A stretch of 64,000 nt of DNA from Candidatus Bathyarchaeota archaeon (GCA_026394265.1 JAPKYO010000047.1:1-64000); one strand, 5' to 3'; counted from the first letter of the stretch, positions 51,486 through 60,504 are shown. Notes: generated by a model not told the origin, from the sequence alone. Numbers and translations: made by a program.

Positions 51486-52357
51486 CGCGCAGCTACGCGT
51501 TCTTCACCGGGTGCCAGATACCCATCCGTCAGCCACACGTCGAATACGTCACGAGGAAGATAATGCCCGAGCTAGGCATCGAATTGAAGGACGTAAAGGG
51601 GTTCACCTGCTGCCCCGAGCCCGTCGCCTTCGGGCTACAAGACCGACTCACATCCACGACCATCGCGGCGAGAAACATCGCACTCGCCGAGGAGCAGGGC
51701 GCCGACATAATGACCGTCTGCAACGGCTGCTACTTCACCCTAAAACACGCCGCCGAGGAACTCCGGGACAAGGACATGAGGGACACGGTCAACGAGGCCC
51801 TCGCAGAGACCGGGCACCAGTACAGGGGCACCGCCGAGGTCAAGCACTTCGCACAGGTCCTCAGGGACGACGTTGGCGTCGAAGCGATAAGGCGCGCCGT
51901 AAAGCACCCACTCGGCGGGTTGAACGTCGCCGCCCACACGGGGTGCCACTTCTCCAACCGCATGGGGGAGGACGCCGCACTCCTCGACAGACTAGTCGAG
52001 GCGCTCGGCGCCAAGTCCGTCGACTACGAGGGGAAGAACCTCTGCTGCGGCTGGACCCTCGGCACCTATGGGCAACCCGACGCCGGATACGCTTGGCTGA
52101 AGAAGAGGCTCGACGCCATGAAGGTGGGCGGAGCAGACTGCATCACAGTCATCTGCCCGCAGTGCCTGCAGCAGTTCGACATGGGGCAGCTGATAGTGTC
52201 GAGGAAGGTGGACATCCCCTACAGGCTCCCCGCCCTCTTCTACCTACAGCTTCTCGGCGTCGCCATGGGGCACAGCCCGGAGGAGATGCAGGTCGGCGCT
52301 GGCAGGGTGAAGGACCCCGCCCTAGAGGAGAAGCTGAAAAAGGCGGTGGGCTCCTAG
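51482..52357 (+). CDS. hdrB: HdrB-like protein with two CCG domains
   Basis: 291 residues. Two complete CCG motifs bind the non-cubane [4Fe-4S] clusters of heterodisulfide reductase HdrB: C11-X31-C43C44-X35-C80-XX-C83 and C155-X32-C188C189-X35-C225-XX-C228. No HdrA or HdrC gene is nearby; instead it overlaps the HoxU-like gene by 4 nt (ATGA). It likely reduces a disulfide or accepts electrons from the NADH module. The substrate (CoM-S-S-CoB is unlikely without methanogenesis genes) is unknown. Confidence 0.93.
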   Translation: MTRSYAFFTGCQIPIRQPHVEYVTRKIMPELGIELKDVKGFTCCPEPVAFGLQDRLTSTTIAARNIALAEEQGADIMTVCNGCYFTLKHAAEELRDKDMRDTVNEALAETGHQYRGTAEVKHFAQVLRDDVGVEAIRRAVKHPLGGLNVAAHTGCHFSNRMGEDAALLDRLVEALGAKSVDYEGKNLCCGWTLGTYGQPDAGYAWLKKRLDAMKVGGADCITVICPQCLQQFDMGQLIVSRKVDIPYRLPALFYLQLLGVAMGHSPEEMQVGAGRVKDPALEEKLKKAVGS

Positions 52358-52470
52358 TTCGAGCCTTTGCGAGAGGTCCTATACCTCGTGGGGTCGGGGT
52401 CCGTGTGGCGTGACCTCGGATACCTCGTCGCCTCCGGTTCCACGAGGGGATGGGGCTCGTCATGCTCCGG

Positions 52471-52479
52471 TAACCTTTA
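52471..52479 (+). promoter_or_regulatory. TATA box for tRNA-Val
   Basis: CTTTATACG in CCGGTAACCTTTATACGATCC, about 33-40 nt before the mature 5' end of tRNA-Val. Confidence 0.5.
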
Positions 52480-52510
52480 TACGATCCATCCGAGGTATGG
52501 TGAGTTGGTC

Positions 52511-52586
52511 GGGCCGGTGGTCTAGTGGTTATGACATCGCCTTGACATGGCGGGAGTCGCAGGTTCGAATCCTGCTCGGCCCACCA
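52511..52586 (+). tRNA. tRNA-Val (anticodon GAC), CCA encoded
   Basis: Cloverleaf: acceptor GGGCCGG/TCGGCCC, D-arm GTCT..TGAC, anticodon stem TCGCC/GGCGG with loop TTGACAT (GAC), T-arm GCAGG TTCGAAT CCTGC, discriminator A and CCA (52584-52586). Confidence 0.94.
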
Positions 52587-52669
52587 CCCCCTTTCAACCC
52601 CAGAGATTCTATCGTTCGCCAATCGACGGCGTTAAAAAGCCACAATACAATTGATACCGGTTTCCCTAG

Positions 52670-54037
52670 ATGCCGGCAACAGATAGGAAGTACGACGTCG
52701 TTATAATCGGCGGCGGCCCCGGGGGGTACATCGCCGCAAACAAAGCTTCACAGAGCGGCGCGAGGGTGGCGCTTATTGAGAAAGACCTCCTCGGCGGCAC
52801 ATGCGTCAACAGGGGATGCGTCCCCACGAAGGCGCTCACAAACGTCTGCAAGTGGCTGAGCAAGTCAGACAAGCTTCGGGACTTCGGCGTCAGAAAGGAA
52901 GCCTCTATCGTCAGCCTCGATAAGGTCATGGGGGAGGCCCGGCGCGTCTCCTCGGAGATTCGAAGCCAGATAGGGGAGATGATCGAGCACAACGGCGTCG
53001 ATGTCTACCGTGGCGTGGGGCGCCTGGTCGGGGAGAGGCTCGTGGAGCTCGACTCCGAGAATGGGCGAACGGTGCTATCGGCGAAGTCCGTAATCATAGC
53101 CACCGGCTCGAGCCCGTTCATCCCACCCATCCCCGGGGCGGACTCCGTGGGCGTCTACACGAGCGACAACGTCTACTCGCTCAAGGAGCTGCCTCGGCGA
53201 GTCACTGTGATCGGAGCGGGGGCCGTTGGTCTCGAGTGGGCATCAATATTCCACGGTTTGGGCTCACGAGTTCATGTCATAGAGATGCTCGGAGACATAC
53301 TCCCACGCGAATCAGGCGAGGAGGTGAAGATTATGCTCAGGGAGATGCTCGAGGAGTCGGGCATCTCGGTGCTGACCGGCACCAAGGTGAACAGGATCGA
53401 GAGGACCGCCGACGGATTGAGTGCCTTGCTCTCTACTGGTGACAAGGTGGAGTCGGATATCATCCTCATGGCGGGTGGGAGAGTGCCCAATAACAAGGGG
53501 TTGGGTGTTGAGAATTACGCCGACCTTGAGAGGGGCTTCATCAAGACTGACGAGGCGATGAGGACGCGTTCGCCCTGGCTGTATGCGGTCGGCGACGCCG
53601 TGGGGAGGTGGATGCTCGCGCACGTCGCCATGCACGAGGGCCTGGTGGCGGGTGAGAACGCCGCCGGTGGAAGCGCCAAGATGAACTACGTCGCCATCCC
53701 GCGTTGCGTCTTCACGGCCCCCGAGATTGCCTTCGTGGGCGTGGATGAGGAGGAGGCGGGGAGAGGCGGAGTCGAGACGCGTTCGGTGCTGTACCCAATG
53801 AGGATCAACTGCAGGGCTCTGACCCTGGGTGAGAACAGGGGAATGATCAAGCTGGTCTACGGGGCGGACGGCGTCGTCTTGGGCGCCCAGATGCTGGGAC
53901 CGGAGGTGAGCGAGCTGGCGGGTGAGGTATCCCTGGCGATCAAGAAGAGGGCTACCCTCGACGATCTGCGTTCAACCGTCCACGCGCACCCGACGCTCGG
54001 TGAGGCGATCTGGGAAGCGAGCCTGAGGGCGCGTTAA
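52670..54037 (+). CDS. lpdA: Dihydrolipoamide dehydrogenase
   Basis: A 455-residue FAD disulfide reductase. FAD site VVIIGGGPGGYIAAN, redox disulfide GGTCVNRGCVPTK (C49/C54), NAD site VTVIGAGAVGLEWA, the second FAD motif LYAVGDAVGRWMLAH, and the C-terminal catalytic HAHPTLGEAIWE. It reoxidises lipoamide in 2-oxoacid or glycine cleavage complexes; no other subunits are in this window. The ATG at 52670 is close to the A/T-rich promoter, so a leaderless or short-leader mRNA is likely. Confidence 0.93.
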   Translation: MPATDRKYDVVIIGGGPGGYIAANKASQSGARVALIEKDLLGGTCVNRGCVPTKALTNVCKWLSKSDKLRDFGVRKEASIVSLDKVMGEARRVSSEIRSQIGEMIEHNGVDVYRGVGRLVGERLVELDSENGRTVLSAKSVIIATGSSPFIPPIPGADSVGVYTSDNVYSLKELPRRVTVIGAGAVGLEWASIFHGLGSRVHVIEMLGDILPRESGEEVKIMLREMLEESGISVLTGTKVNRIERTADGLSALLSTGDKVESDIILMAGGRVPNNKGLGVENYADLERGFIKTDEAMRTRSPWLYAVGDAVGRWMLAHVAMHEGLVAGENAAGGSAKMNYVAIPRCVFTAPEIAFVGVDEEEAGRGGVETRSVLYPMRINCRALTLGENRGMIKLVYGADGVVLGAQMLGPEVSELAGEVSLAIKKRATLDDLRSTVHAHPTLGEAIWEASLRAR

Positions 54038-54077
54038 CCCTGCTTTCCGTGATCTCCGGGAGATGCGATCTTGATCA

Positions 54078-54231
54078 CCCCCCTCCCCCCCTGTTTGTGA
54101 ATGGGGCGGTTTTAAGGCTCCTTCGTGGTAACGGGGCATTTTTATCGGTTATCTCGGTGTCAAAAATGTGCATTTTATGTACATTTTCGTGCATTTTTCG
54201 GGCGTTTTCTATACATTTTCGCGCTGTTTTT
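54078..54231. repeat. C-tract and phased T-tract array
   Basis: CCCCCCTCCCCCC at 54078-54091 is followed by T4-T5 runs starting at 54173, 54184, 54194, 54205, 54216 and 54227: six runs 10-11 bp apart. Strongly phased, upstream of the GTPase gene. Confidence 0.65.
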
Positions 54232-54290
54232 CGGCGTGTTGGGGAGCCTCTTATTAGACCCACGGCGGTTGTCTAGGTGGGTGACCCGGT

Positions 54291-55457
54291 TTGGTGACTA
54301 ACCTCCCTCCGCAGGCGAAGGAGAAGTGGAACGAGGTCACCCTGACACGCAACCCGGAGGAGAGGCTCCGCCTCATGGGGGAGTTCCTCAGCATCGTCCC
54401 CAAGCACAAGGGGACGGACCGGATGATAAGCCAGGTCAAGAAGCAGATGGCCGCCCTCCGCGAGGAGATTGAGAAGAAGAAGCGGATGCCGAAGGCGGGG
54501 AGCGCACCCGCGTACTTCGTCCCCAAGGCCGGCGCCACACAGGTCGCCGTCGTCGGCCCTACCAACGTGGGGCGCAGCAGCCTACTACGCGCCGTCACAA
54601 ACGCGCAGGTCGAGGTCACCCCCTACCCATACGGCACGAAGACACCCGTACCCGGCATGCTCCCCTACGAGGACATACAGTTCCAGCTAGTCGAGGTCCC
54701 AGCCCTCGTCGAGGGGAGCAGCGAGGGGCGCGCCGACGGCTTCATGAAGCTCAGCATGTCGCGCAACGCCGACGCCATAATAATCGTCGTCGACGTACGC
54801 GACGACCCCGCCGGAAACTTCCTCATGATCGCCGGGGAGCTGGCAAACAGCAGGATACTCATCACCCCACCCGAGGGCGAAGTGGAGATAGAGAAGCGGA
54901 CGGGCACCCAGATACAGTTCCTCTGGGAGGGCGAGCTGGTCGACTGCTCCACCGAGGACGTGATCAAGCTCCTCGCCGGGTACAAGATACGCAGCGCACT
55001 AGTCCGGGTCAGGGGCAGGGTCACCATCGAGAACGTCGAGGACGCCATCTTCGGAAACACCGTCCACCGCCCCACACTCGTCCTCGCAAACAAGTCCGAC
55101 CTCAGACCCGACCGCCGCGCCATGGAGCAGCTACGCATGGCATCAGAACCCCTCGAAGTCATCGTCGCCTCCGCAGAACACACCCCGGGCCTCGCCGCCA
55201 CACTCGGCGAGAAACTATTCAAGCTACTCGACATCACGCGCGTCTACACGAAGGAGCCAGGCAAGAAGCCCGCCAAGGTCCCCACGGTATTCCGGGGCGC
55301 CGTAACCGTCGGTGAACTCGCGCGGACGATCCACAACGACTTCTACAAGAACTTCAAGTACGCCCGCGTCTGGGGCCCCGCGGCGAAGTTCCCCAACGAG
55401 AAGGTCGGCCTCGACAGGAGACTCACAGACGGCACGATCGTCCAGCTCTACACCTGA
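54291..55457 (+). CDS. DRG/Obg-like GTPase-fold protein with a degenerate P-loop
   Basis: 388 residues: an N-terminal helical region, a G domain and a C-terminal TGS domain (VPTVFRGAVTVGELARTIH...KVGLDRRLTDGTIVQLYT). The P-loop is GPTNVGRSSLL, with Arg in place of the invariant Lys (normally GxPSVGKST). The G3 DxPG is VEVPALVEG, lacking Asp and Gly. NKSD (G4) is intact. DRG proteins bind ribosomes and GTP; this one may bind nucleotide weakly or not at all. Start TTG 54291 or GTG 54294. Confidence 0.85.
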   Translation: MVTNLPPQAKEKWNEVTLTRNPEERLRLMGEFLSIVPKHKGTDRMISQVKKQMAALREEIEKKKRMPKAGSAPAYFVPKAGATQVAVVGPTNVGRSSLLRAVTNAQVEVTPYPYGTKTPVPGMLPYEDIQFQLVEVPALVEGSSEGRADGFMKLSMSRNADAIIIVVDVRDDPAGNFLMIAGELANSRILITPPEGEVEIEKRTGTQIQFLWEGELVDCSTEDVIKLLAGYKIRSALVRVRGRVTIENVEDAIFGNTVHRPTLVLANKSDLRPDRRAMEQLRMASEPLEVIVASAEHTPGLAATLGEKLFKLLDITRVYTKEPGKKPAKVPTVFRGAVTVGELARTIHNDFYKNFKYARVWGPAAKFPNEKVGLDRRLTDGTIVQLYT

Positions 55458-55570
55458 ATTATACCCCGTTCCTCCGCGGGGCGCCTCACATCTTTGAAAC
55501 GGGTGTTCCCAAACATTCCACGGTGTCCCTTATACCCCGCACGCCCCGCACGATCAACCGTGAATAAGAG

Positions 55571-56101
55571 ATGAGTCAGAACAAGCTGATCCTGGGCATA
55601 GGAATACTGGTCGTCTTGATCGGCGCCGCATATTACTCGTACAACGCGTTCGCCTCGGGCACGCTCGCCGTCAAGATCACGGACCCGCCGAAGGACTGGG
55701 GCAACGCGACACACGTCTACATCCTCTACTCCGCCATAAGCGTCCACAAGACGGGCGAAGGAAACGAGACCGGCTGGTCCACCGTCGTCCAGAGCGAGGG
55801 ATGGATCAACCTCAGAGACGCCATAAACGCGACGAAGACCCTCGGCAGCAACGCTCTCCAGCCCGGCGCCTACAATCTGATAAGGTTCGAGGTCAAGGAG
55901 AGCAAGGTCACCGTCGGCGGCCAGAACTACACCGCGACGGTGGCAAGCGGCAAACTCAACATAGCCATCCTCCAGGGGGGCGTCACCGTCAAGGCTGGGC
56001 AGACCACCAGCGTCGTCATCGACATAACTCCGAAGGTCGTAGGCTCCCCCACCCAGGGCTTCAGGGTGGTCCCGGCGGCCAAAGCCTTCCCACAGCCATA
56101 A
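55571..56101 (+). CDS. DUF4382-domain secreted or anchored protein
   Basis: 176 residues: an N-terminal hydrophobic signal/anchor (LILGIGILVVLIGAAYYSY, 6-24), then a beta-rich domain (GTLAVKITDPPKDWGNATHVYILYSAISVH) with NxT/S sequons, matching DUF4382. The fold is predicted outside the membrane; the role is unknown. Asn-Xaa-Ser/Thr sites suggest glycosylation. Single gene between the GTPase and the cyclase-fold gene. Confidence 0.75.
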   Translation: MSQNKLILGIGILVVLIGAAYYSYNAFASGTLAVKITDPPKDWGNATHVYILYSAISVHKTGEGNETGWSTVVQSEGWINLRDAINATKTLGSNALQPGAYNLIRFEVKESKVTVGGQNYTATVASGKLNIAILQGGVTVKAGQTTSVVIDITPKVVGSPTQGFRVVPAAKAFPQP

Positions 56102-56191
56102 GATAGACCAATAATCACCACCCCGATCTTTTTCTCGGTTGCTTCGGGATAAGCGATTTACACTCACCAGACACATATCACGCGAGGGCGT

Positions 56192-57226
56192 ATGCTGGGG
56201 GAGGAGAGGGTAGAGAAGAGCATCGCGTGGCTCCTAGACCACGGCTCAGCGCCGGTCAGGTACATGACCCTGCTCCGGATCGTCGGCGAGAACCCATCCA
56301 CCGCTGAGATGAGGGCGCTCTGGAGGGAGGCGCAGCGCCACCCCGACGGCGTCGAGGCATTCTCAAAGCAGAAGCCGGACGGCTCATGGTGCACAGGCGG
56401 ACCATGGGCGCCCAAGCCGAGCTACGTCCCCATGAGTGGCTGCACACCCGTCAGCCCCAAATACGTCACCACCTCATGGCTCCTCAACATCCTCGGCGAC
56501 GCCGGCTACACTGTGGCGGACCCCCGTGTCTCCAAGGCCGTGGAGTGGGTCCTCGGATACCAGCGCCCAAACGGCGTCCTAACCGAGCACCACAAACTAT
56601 TCACGGAGGAGGACTACGACGAGAACCCCCGAAACGTCCCCTGCAGGATGAGCATACAGCTCGCCGGCCTCGCCAAGGTCGGCGCCGCCGACGACCCCCG
56701 GGTGCGGAAGGGCTTCGACGTCCTTCTCAGGTGGCAGCGTGAGGACGGCGGCTGGGTCCAGGAGGGGCACAAGGACGGCACAGTGGCACCCTACAAGCAC
56801 TGGACCCGCAGCTGCCCATGGGTCACATTCTTCACCTGCACGGCACTATACGCCGGCCGCCTCCCCGAGCACCGCGAACCACTCAGGCGAGGACTAGAAT
56901 TCATCCTCTGGCACCTGAACCAGAAGAAGAGGGCGGACCTACGCAGATTCTTCTGGCACGGACACGAGCCCGTCCGCGAACTCGTCATGCTCGCCGAGAA
57001 CGGCTTCAGCAGGGACGAGCCCACCATAGAGAACCTACTCGAGTGGCTCGAAACAATGTACAACCCCGAGACGGGCTCATACAGGTACAACGGCAAACCC
57101 GTCTCCAAGATGACCATACGCGAGGACGGCGGAGACCCACGCGTCATGAAGTACCGCCTCTACCACCTCATCGAGGAGGACTGGCTCACATACTTGATGA
57201 CAAGAATCGAAAAATGCTTTCTCTAG
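56192..57226 (+). CDS. Squalene-cyclase/prenyltransferase-fold (alpha/alpha toroid) protein
   Basis: 344 residues of repeated helix pairs with QW-like signatures (KPDGSWCTGGPW, YVTTSWLLNILGDAGY, LGYQRPNGVL, LLRWQREDGGWVQ). It resembles prenyltransferase/squalene-oxidase repeats in size, but the DXDD cyclase motif is absent and its length is half of a true cyclase. No signal peptide. Function is unknown; sugar- or lipid-binding relatives exist. Confidence 0.7.
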   Translation: MLGEERVEKSIAWLLDHGSAPVRYMTLLRIVGENPSTAEMRALWREAQRHPDGVEAFSKQKPDGSWCTGGPWAPKPSYVPMSGCTPVSPKYVTTSWLLNILGDAGYTVADPRVSKAVEWVLGYQRPNGVLTEHHKLFTEEDYDENPRNVPCRMSIQLAGLAKVGAADDPRVRKGFDVLLRWQREDGGWVQEGHKDGTVAPYKHWTRSCPWVTFFTCTALYAGRLPEHREPLRRGLEFILWHLNQKKRADLRRFFWHGHEPVRELVMLAENGFSRDEPTIENLLEWLETMYNPETGSYRYNGKPVSKMTIREDGGDPRVMKYRLYHLIEEDWLTYLMTRIEKCFL

Positions 57227-57238
57227 TATCGGTCGTGT

Positions 57239-57472
57239 TTATCTGATCCAGCGGACCTTGAGTCCTTCTATCTCCTCAAAATGGGGATCATCGGAGATCA
57301 CGGGGCATTTTTCCCGGATGGCTGTTGCAGCGATCACATGGATAGTGACGGAGGAGACCAATCTACGCCTCATCCCTGTGAAAACGTTGCGCAACAAGGC
57401 CCTATCCCGGGGTGAGTCGCTATAGTAGGCTTGGTTGAAGTACCTCGTGTCGAATACGGCGGAGTCAGGCAT
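57239..57472 (-). pseudogene. VapC-like PIN toxin with an internal deletion
   Basis: 77 residues. The N-terminus (AVFDTRYFNQ, with the first active-site Asp) and the C-terminus (AATAIREKCPVISDDPHFEEIEGLKVRWI) match VapC PIN domains of ~130 residues, but about 50 residues are missing at SSVTIHVI-AATAI, without breaking the frame. The second catalytic acids (Glu and the DAxIAATA Asp) are lost, so no ribonuclease activity is expected. It overlaps the AbrB gene by 8 nt, as an antitoxin-toxin pair would. Confidence 0.7.
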
Positions 57473-57716
57473 CCTGCTTCCTCATTTCTTCGAGGAGCTT
57501 GTTCATCTCCTCAGGTGTGGAGTGGCGCGCCCCAGAGCCGATGAGGTCAAGAAACCCAACTGACTTACGCACAACTATGCAATCATCCGCGTCCTCGAAT
57601 GTAACACGTGACCCCTCTTCGAGGCCATATTTCTCTCTCAATTTCAGGGGGATAGTGACCTGTCCCTTCCGCGTCACCTGATGTTCAATCAACACCAGCA
57701 CCAGTACTACCCTCAT
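57465..57716 (-). CDS. AbrB/MazE-like antitoxin
   Basis: About 83 residues from ATG 57716. The core QVTRKGQVTIPLKLREKYGLEEGSRV is a swapped-hairpin AbrB DNA-binding domain; the rest (PEEMNKLLEEMRKQ) is a helical tail that normally covers the toxin. A TATA box at 57730-57738 (minus strand) may be autoregulated. The exact start is unclear; GTG 57701 or TTG 57692 would suit the predicted transcript start. Confidence 0.75.
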   Translation of the reverse strand: MRVVLVLVLIEHQVTRKGQVTIPLKLREKYGLEEGSRVTFEDADDCIVVRKSVGFLDLIGSGARHSTPEEMNKLLEEMRKQDA

Positions 57717-57774
57717 CTCGGTAGTACTCAAATATAGGTATTACCCAGCCGTCGCCGCCTCCGCCGCCCAACGG

Positions 57775-57857
57775 CGCCAGAAAAACACGCCGAATCCAAA
57801 AAACGACCCAAAACACGCGAAACGCGACGACAACGAACACCCCCTCCCCCACCCCCA
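57775..57857. repeat. A-tract and C-tract intergenic segment
   Basis: A-runs at 57781, 57798, 57810 and 57820, then CCCCCTCCCCCACCCCC (57840-57856). It resembles 26345-26467 in layout: A-rich runs, then a C-rich tract, then a gene boundary. Confidence 0.5.
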
Positions 57858-57904
57858 CACGCACAAGCTATTTCACCTCAAACAGCCAATCTAACCCGAT
57901 CAAC

Positions 57905-58963
57905 ATGAGTATGTCAGGCCTAGGCGGCGACCTCTCGGGGCTACCCGTCCTGAGGGACGCCAAGAGGAGACGCTTCAGCAGCTACGACCGAACCGGCGGA
58001 AACAAGGACTACATCACCGTACCCGCGGGGGAGACCGCGGTTCTCGCCGAGATGGAGGGCGCCGGCGTCGTCAAGCACATCTGGGTGACGATACGCACCC
58101 GGGACGAGTTCTTCCTACGCAAGCTAGTCCTACGCGCCTACTGGGACAGCGAGAAGAATCCCAGCGTCGAGGTCCCCATCGGCGACTTCTTCGGCATCGG
58201 CCACGCCATCAGCAAGAACTACGTCTCGGCGCCGCTCCAGATGAGCCCCGAGGACGGCAAGGGCTTCAACTGCTGGTTCCCTATGCCCTACTCCAAGGGC
58301 GCGAGGATCACCGTCGAGAACCAGGGCTCGTGGGACTGCGAGGCGTTCTACTACTATGTCGACTACGAGGAGCACAAGGCGCTCCAGGATGGGCTCGGCA
58401 GGTTCCACGCCACGTGGCACCGCGAGAACCCGACCAAGGGCGACCCGAGCGACGAGTGGGACAATCCTACGTGGCTCTTCCGAGGCGAGAACAAGGACGG
58501 CAAGGAAAACTACATCATCCTCGAGGCCGAGGGGAAGGGCCACTACGTCGGATGCAATATGAACGTCCACAACCTCCGCCCCACCCAGCGCTTCAACTGG
58601 TACGGCGAGGGCGACGACATGATATTCATAGACGGGGAGAAGATGCCGAGCCTCATCGGCACCGGAACCGAGGACTACTACGGGATGAGCTGGTGCCCGA
58701 CGCAGGAGTACTGCGCCCCATACCACGGCTTGCCCCTCCCCGGCTCCGACAAGAACTGGAACGGCAAGGTCACGTGGTACAGGTACCACATCCTCGACCC
58801 CATCTACTTCGAGAAGAGCATCAAGGTTACAATCGAGCACGGCCACGCCAACAAGCGCAGCGACGACTACAGCAGCACCGCATACTGGTACCAGACCGAG
58901 CCCCACAAGAAGTTTAAGCCCCTGCCCCCAGTACAGGAGCGTCTACCGAGGGAGAAGCCATGA
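57905..58963 (+). CDS. GH172 (DUF2961) glycoside hydrolase
   Basis: 352 residues, single jelly-roll domains of DUF2961. Glu235 (GEGDDMIFIDG) and Glu256 (GTGTEDYYG) are 21 residues apart, the spacing I recall for the catalytic pair of the GH172 enzyme that acts on difructose dianhydride; related members cleave arabinan or other furanosides. Conserved AGVVKHIWVTI and PIGDFFGIGHA also fit. No signal peptide, so the substrate must be imported or internal. It overlaps the isomerase by 4 nt (ATGA). Confidence 0.88.
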   Translation: MSMSGLGGDLSGLPVLRDAKRRRFSSYDRTGGNKDYITVPAGETAVLAEMEGAGVVKHIWVTIRTRDEFFLRKLVLRAYWDSEKNPSVEVPIGDFFGIGHAISKNYVSAPLQMSPEDGKGFNCWFPMPYSKGARITVENQGSWDCEAFYYYVDYEEHKALQDGLGRFHATWHRENPTKGDPSDEWDNPTWLFRGENKDGKENYIILEAEGKGHYVGCNMNVHNLRPTQRFNWYGEGDDMIFIDGEKMPSLIGTGTEDYYGMSWCPTQEYCAPYHGLPLPGSDKNWNGKVTWYRYHILDPIYFEKSIKVTIEHGHANKRSDDYSSTAYWYQTEPHKKFKPLPPVQERLPREKP

Positions 58964-60504
58964 AAGTAGGAGTATTCAGCCCAAACGACGCACGCCCTTG
59001 GGTCCGCGAGGACAACATCGACCACATGATCAGCCAGGAGAAGCTCCTAGTTGACGCGCTACGGAAAGCGAAGGTCGAGGTAACCCGAGGCGGCGAGAAG
59101 CACGCGAAGATGGACCAGATAGCCTGGAACACCCGGCTCGTACAGGCACACATCAGGCACATCGCCGAGGCGAAGCCCGATACACTCATCATCAACCAAG
59201 GGAGCTGGACCTTCCCCTGGGACAGCGTCGACGCCGTCAAGCGGTTCGCAGCGGAGACGGGCGACGTCCCCCGCGTCGTGATGTTCAGCCACAAGGACCC
59301 GACGGTCCCCGGCCTCGTCGCCGGCATGGCGGCGGGCGGCGGACTCACACGCATAGGCGTTCCATTCAGCCACGTCTTCGGCGACATCAAGTCAGACAAG
59401 ACGGTGATCAAACGCCTACTGGCGATCCTCTCCTTCAACGAGCGCCGCGCAGCTGAGGCGGAGACCGCGAAGAGGGTCATCAGCGACCTCAAGGCGCAGA
59501 AGTACCTCGCCCTCGGCGGCATGAGCCTAAAGATGCCCACTACCACCGCGGACGTCGACCAGTGGCAGAAGCTCTTCGGAGTCAGCTACGAGGCGCTGGA
59601 CCAGAGCGAACTGCTCCGCAAGGCACTAACCATGGTCGAGTGGGGCGGAAAACCCGGGGAGGGAAAGTACAGGATACTCGATCCCCGCCTCAAGAAGGCC
59701 GCCGACTACATCCAGAAGCACGGCACAATCAGCTACGATCGCCCCAAGCTCAAGGAGTTCGCCAAGATGCTCCTCCAGCTCAGCCTCTACTACGCCGGCG
59801 AGGACATAGCCGAGGAGTACGCAGTCACATTCGCGGGCATAAAATGCCAGGACGAGCTGAGCGCCCAGCACTGCACCGCCTGCTTGATGGCGGCTTACCT
59901 GAGCAACGACGTCGGCCCAGACGGGAAGCCGAAGAAGGTGATACCCGTCGCCTGCGAGAACGACATGGACTCGTCCCTCACGCAGCTCATCATGCACCTA
60001 GCCACGGGGAAGCCCGCGGGCTTCGGCGACTTCCGCGACGTCGAGGACAGCGTACTCTACATCGTGAACTGTGGGCAACATCCACCCTACTTCTTCGGGG
60101 GGCCTGAGATGGATTCGGTGAAGAAGCTGGATAATGTCGAGTACATGGGGCAGGAGTTGTTCTACGACGCGGGCGGGAGCAGCGTCCGCGGGAGGACGCC
60201 GGGCGGTCACGTCATGACCGTGGCGCGCCTCGGCAGGGAGAACCTAAGATATCGCCTCGTCGCCAGCGTCATCGAGACCCTTCCCGTCGAGCCGGAGGAG
60301 CACGAGAAGTACAACCCGAGCTGGCCAATAATCAAGGGCAAGATCCCCATGTCGGACGAGGAGATCATCAGCGTCTGGCCCTGCAACCACCTCGGCTTCG
60401 CCTACGGCGACCTCACACCGGCCCTCGCCGAGATAGCCCACCGCCTCGACATCGGCTACACCATCTACGACGCCGACGGGAACAAGTACCACAAGCCGAC
60501 GTGA
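58960..60504 (+). CDS. L-fucose/L-arabinose isomerase-like protein
   Basis: 514 residues. The fold is FucI/AraA: N-terminal GVFSPNDARPW and LIINQGSWTFPWD (substrate loop), the middle IPVACENDMDSSLTQLIMHL holding metal-binding Glu and Asp, and the C-terminal WPCNHLGFAYGD with the last metal His. It should interconvert an aldose and a ketose. The GTGA overlap with the kinase gene and the ATGA overlap with GH172 place all three in one operon. The sugar is unknown. Confidence 0.85.
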   Translation: MKVGVFSPNDARPWVREDNIDHMISQEKLLVDALRKAKVEVTRGGEKHAKMDQIAWNTRLVQAHIRHIAEAKPDTLIINQGSWTFPWDSVDAVKRFAAETGDVPRVVMFSHKDPTVPGLVAGMAAGGGLTRIGVPFSHVFGDIKSDKTVIKRLLAILSFNERRAAEAETAKRVISDLKAQKYLALGGMSLKMPTTTADVDQWQKLFGVSYEALDQSELLRKALTMVEWGGKPGEGKYRILDPRLKKAADYIQKHGTISYDRPKLKEFAKMLLQLSLYYAGEDIAEEYAVTFAGIKCQDELSAQHCTACLMAAYLSNDVGPDGKPKKVIPVACENDMDSSLTQLIMHLATGKPAGFGDFRDVEDSVLYIVNCGQHPPYFFGGPEMDSVKKLDNVEYMGQELFYDAGGSSVRGRTPGGHVMTVARLGRENLRYRLVASVIETLPVEPEEHEKYNPSWPIIKGKIPMSDEEIISVWPCNHLGFAYGDLTPALAEIAHRLDIGYTIYDADGNKYHKPT

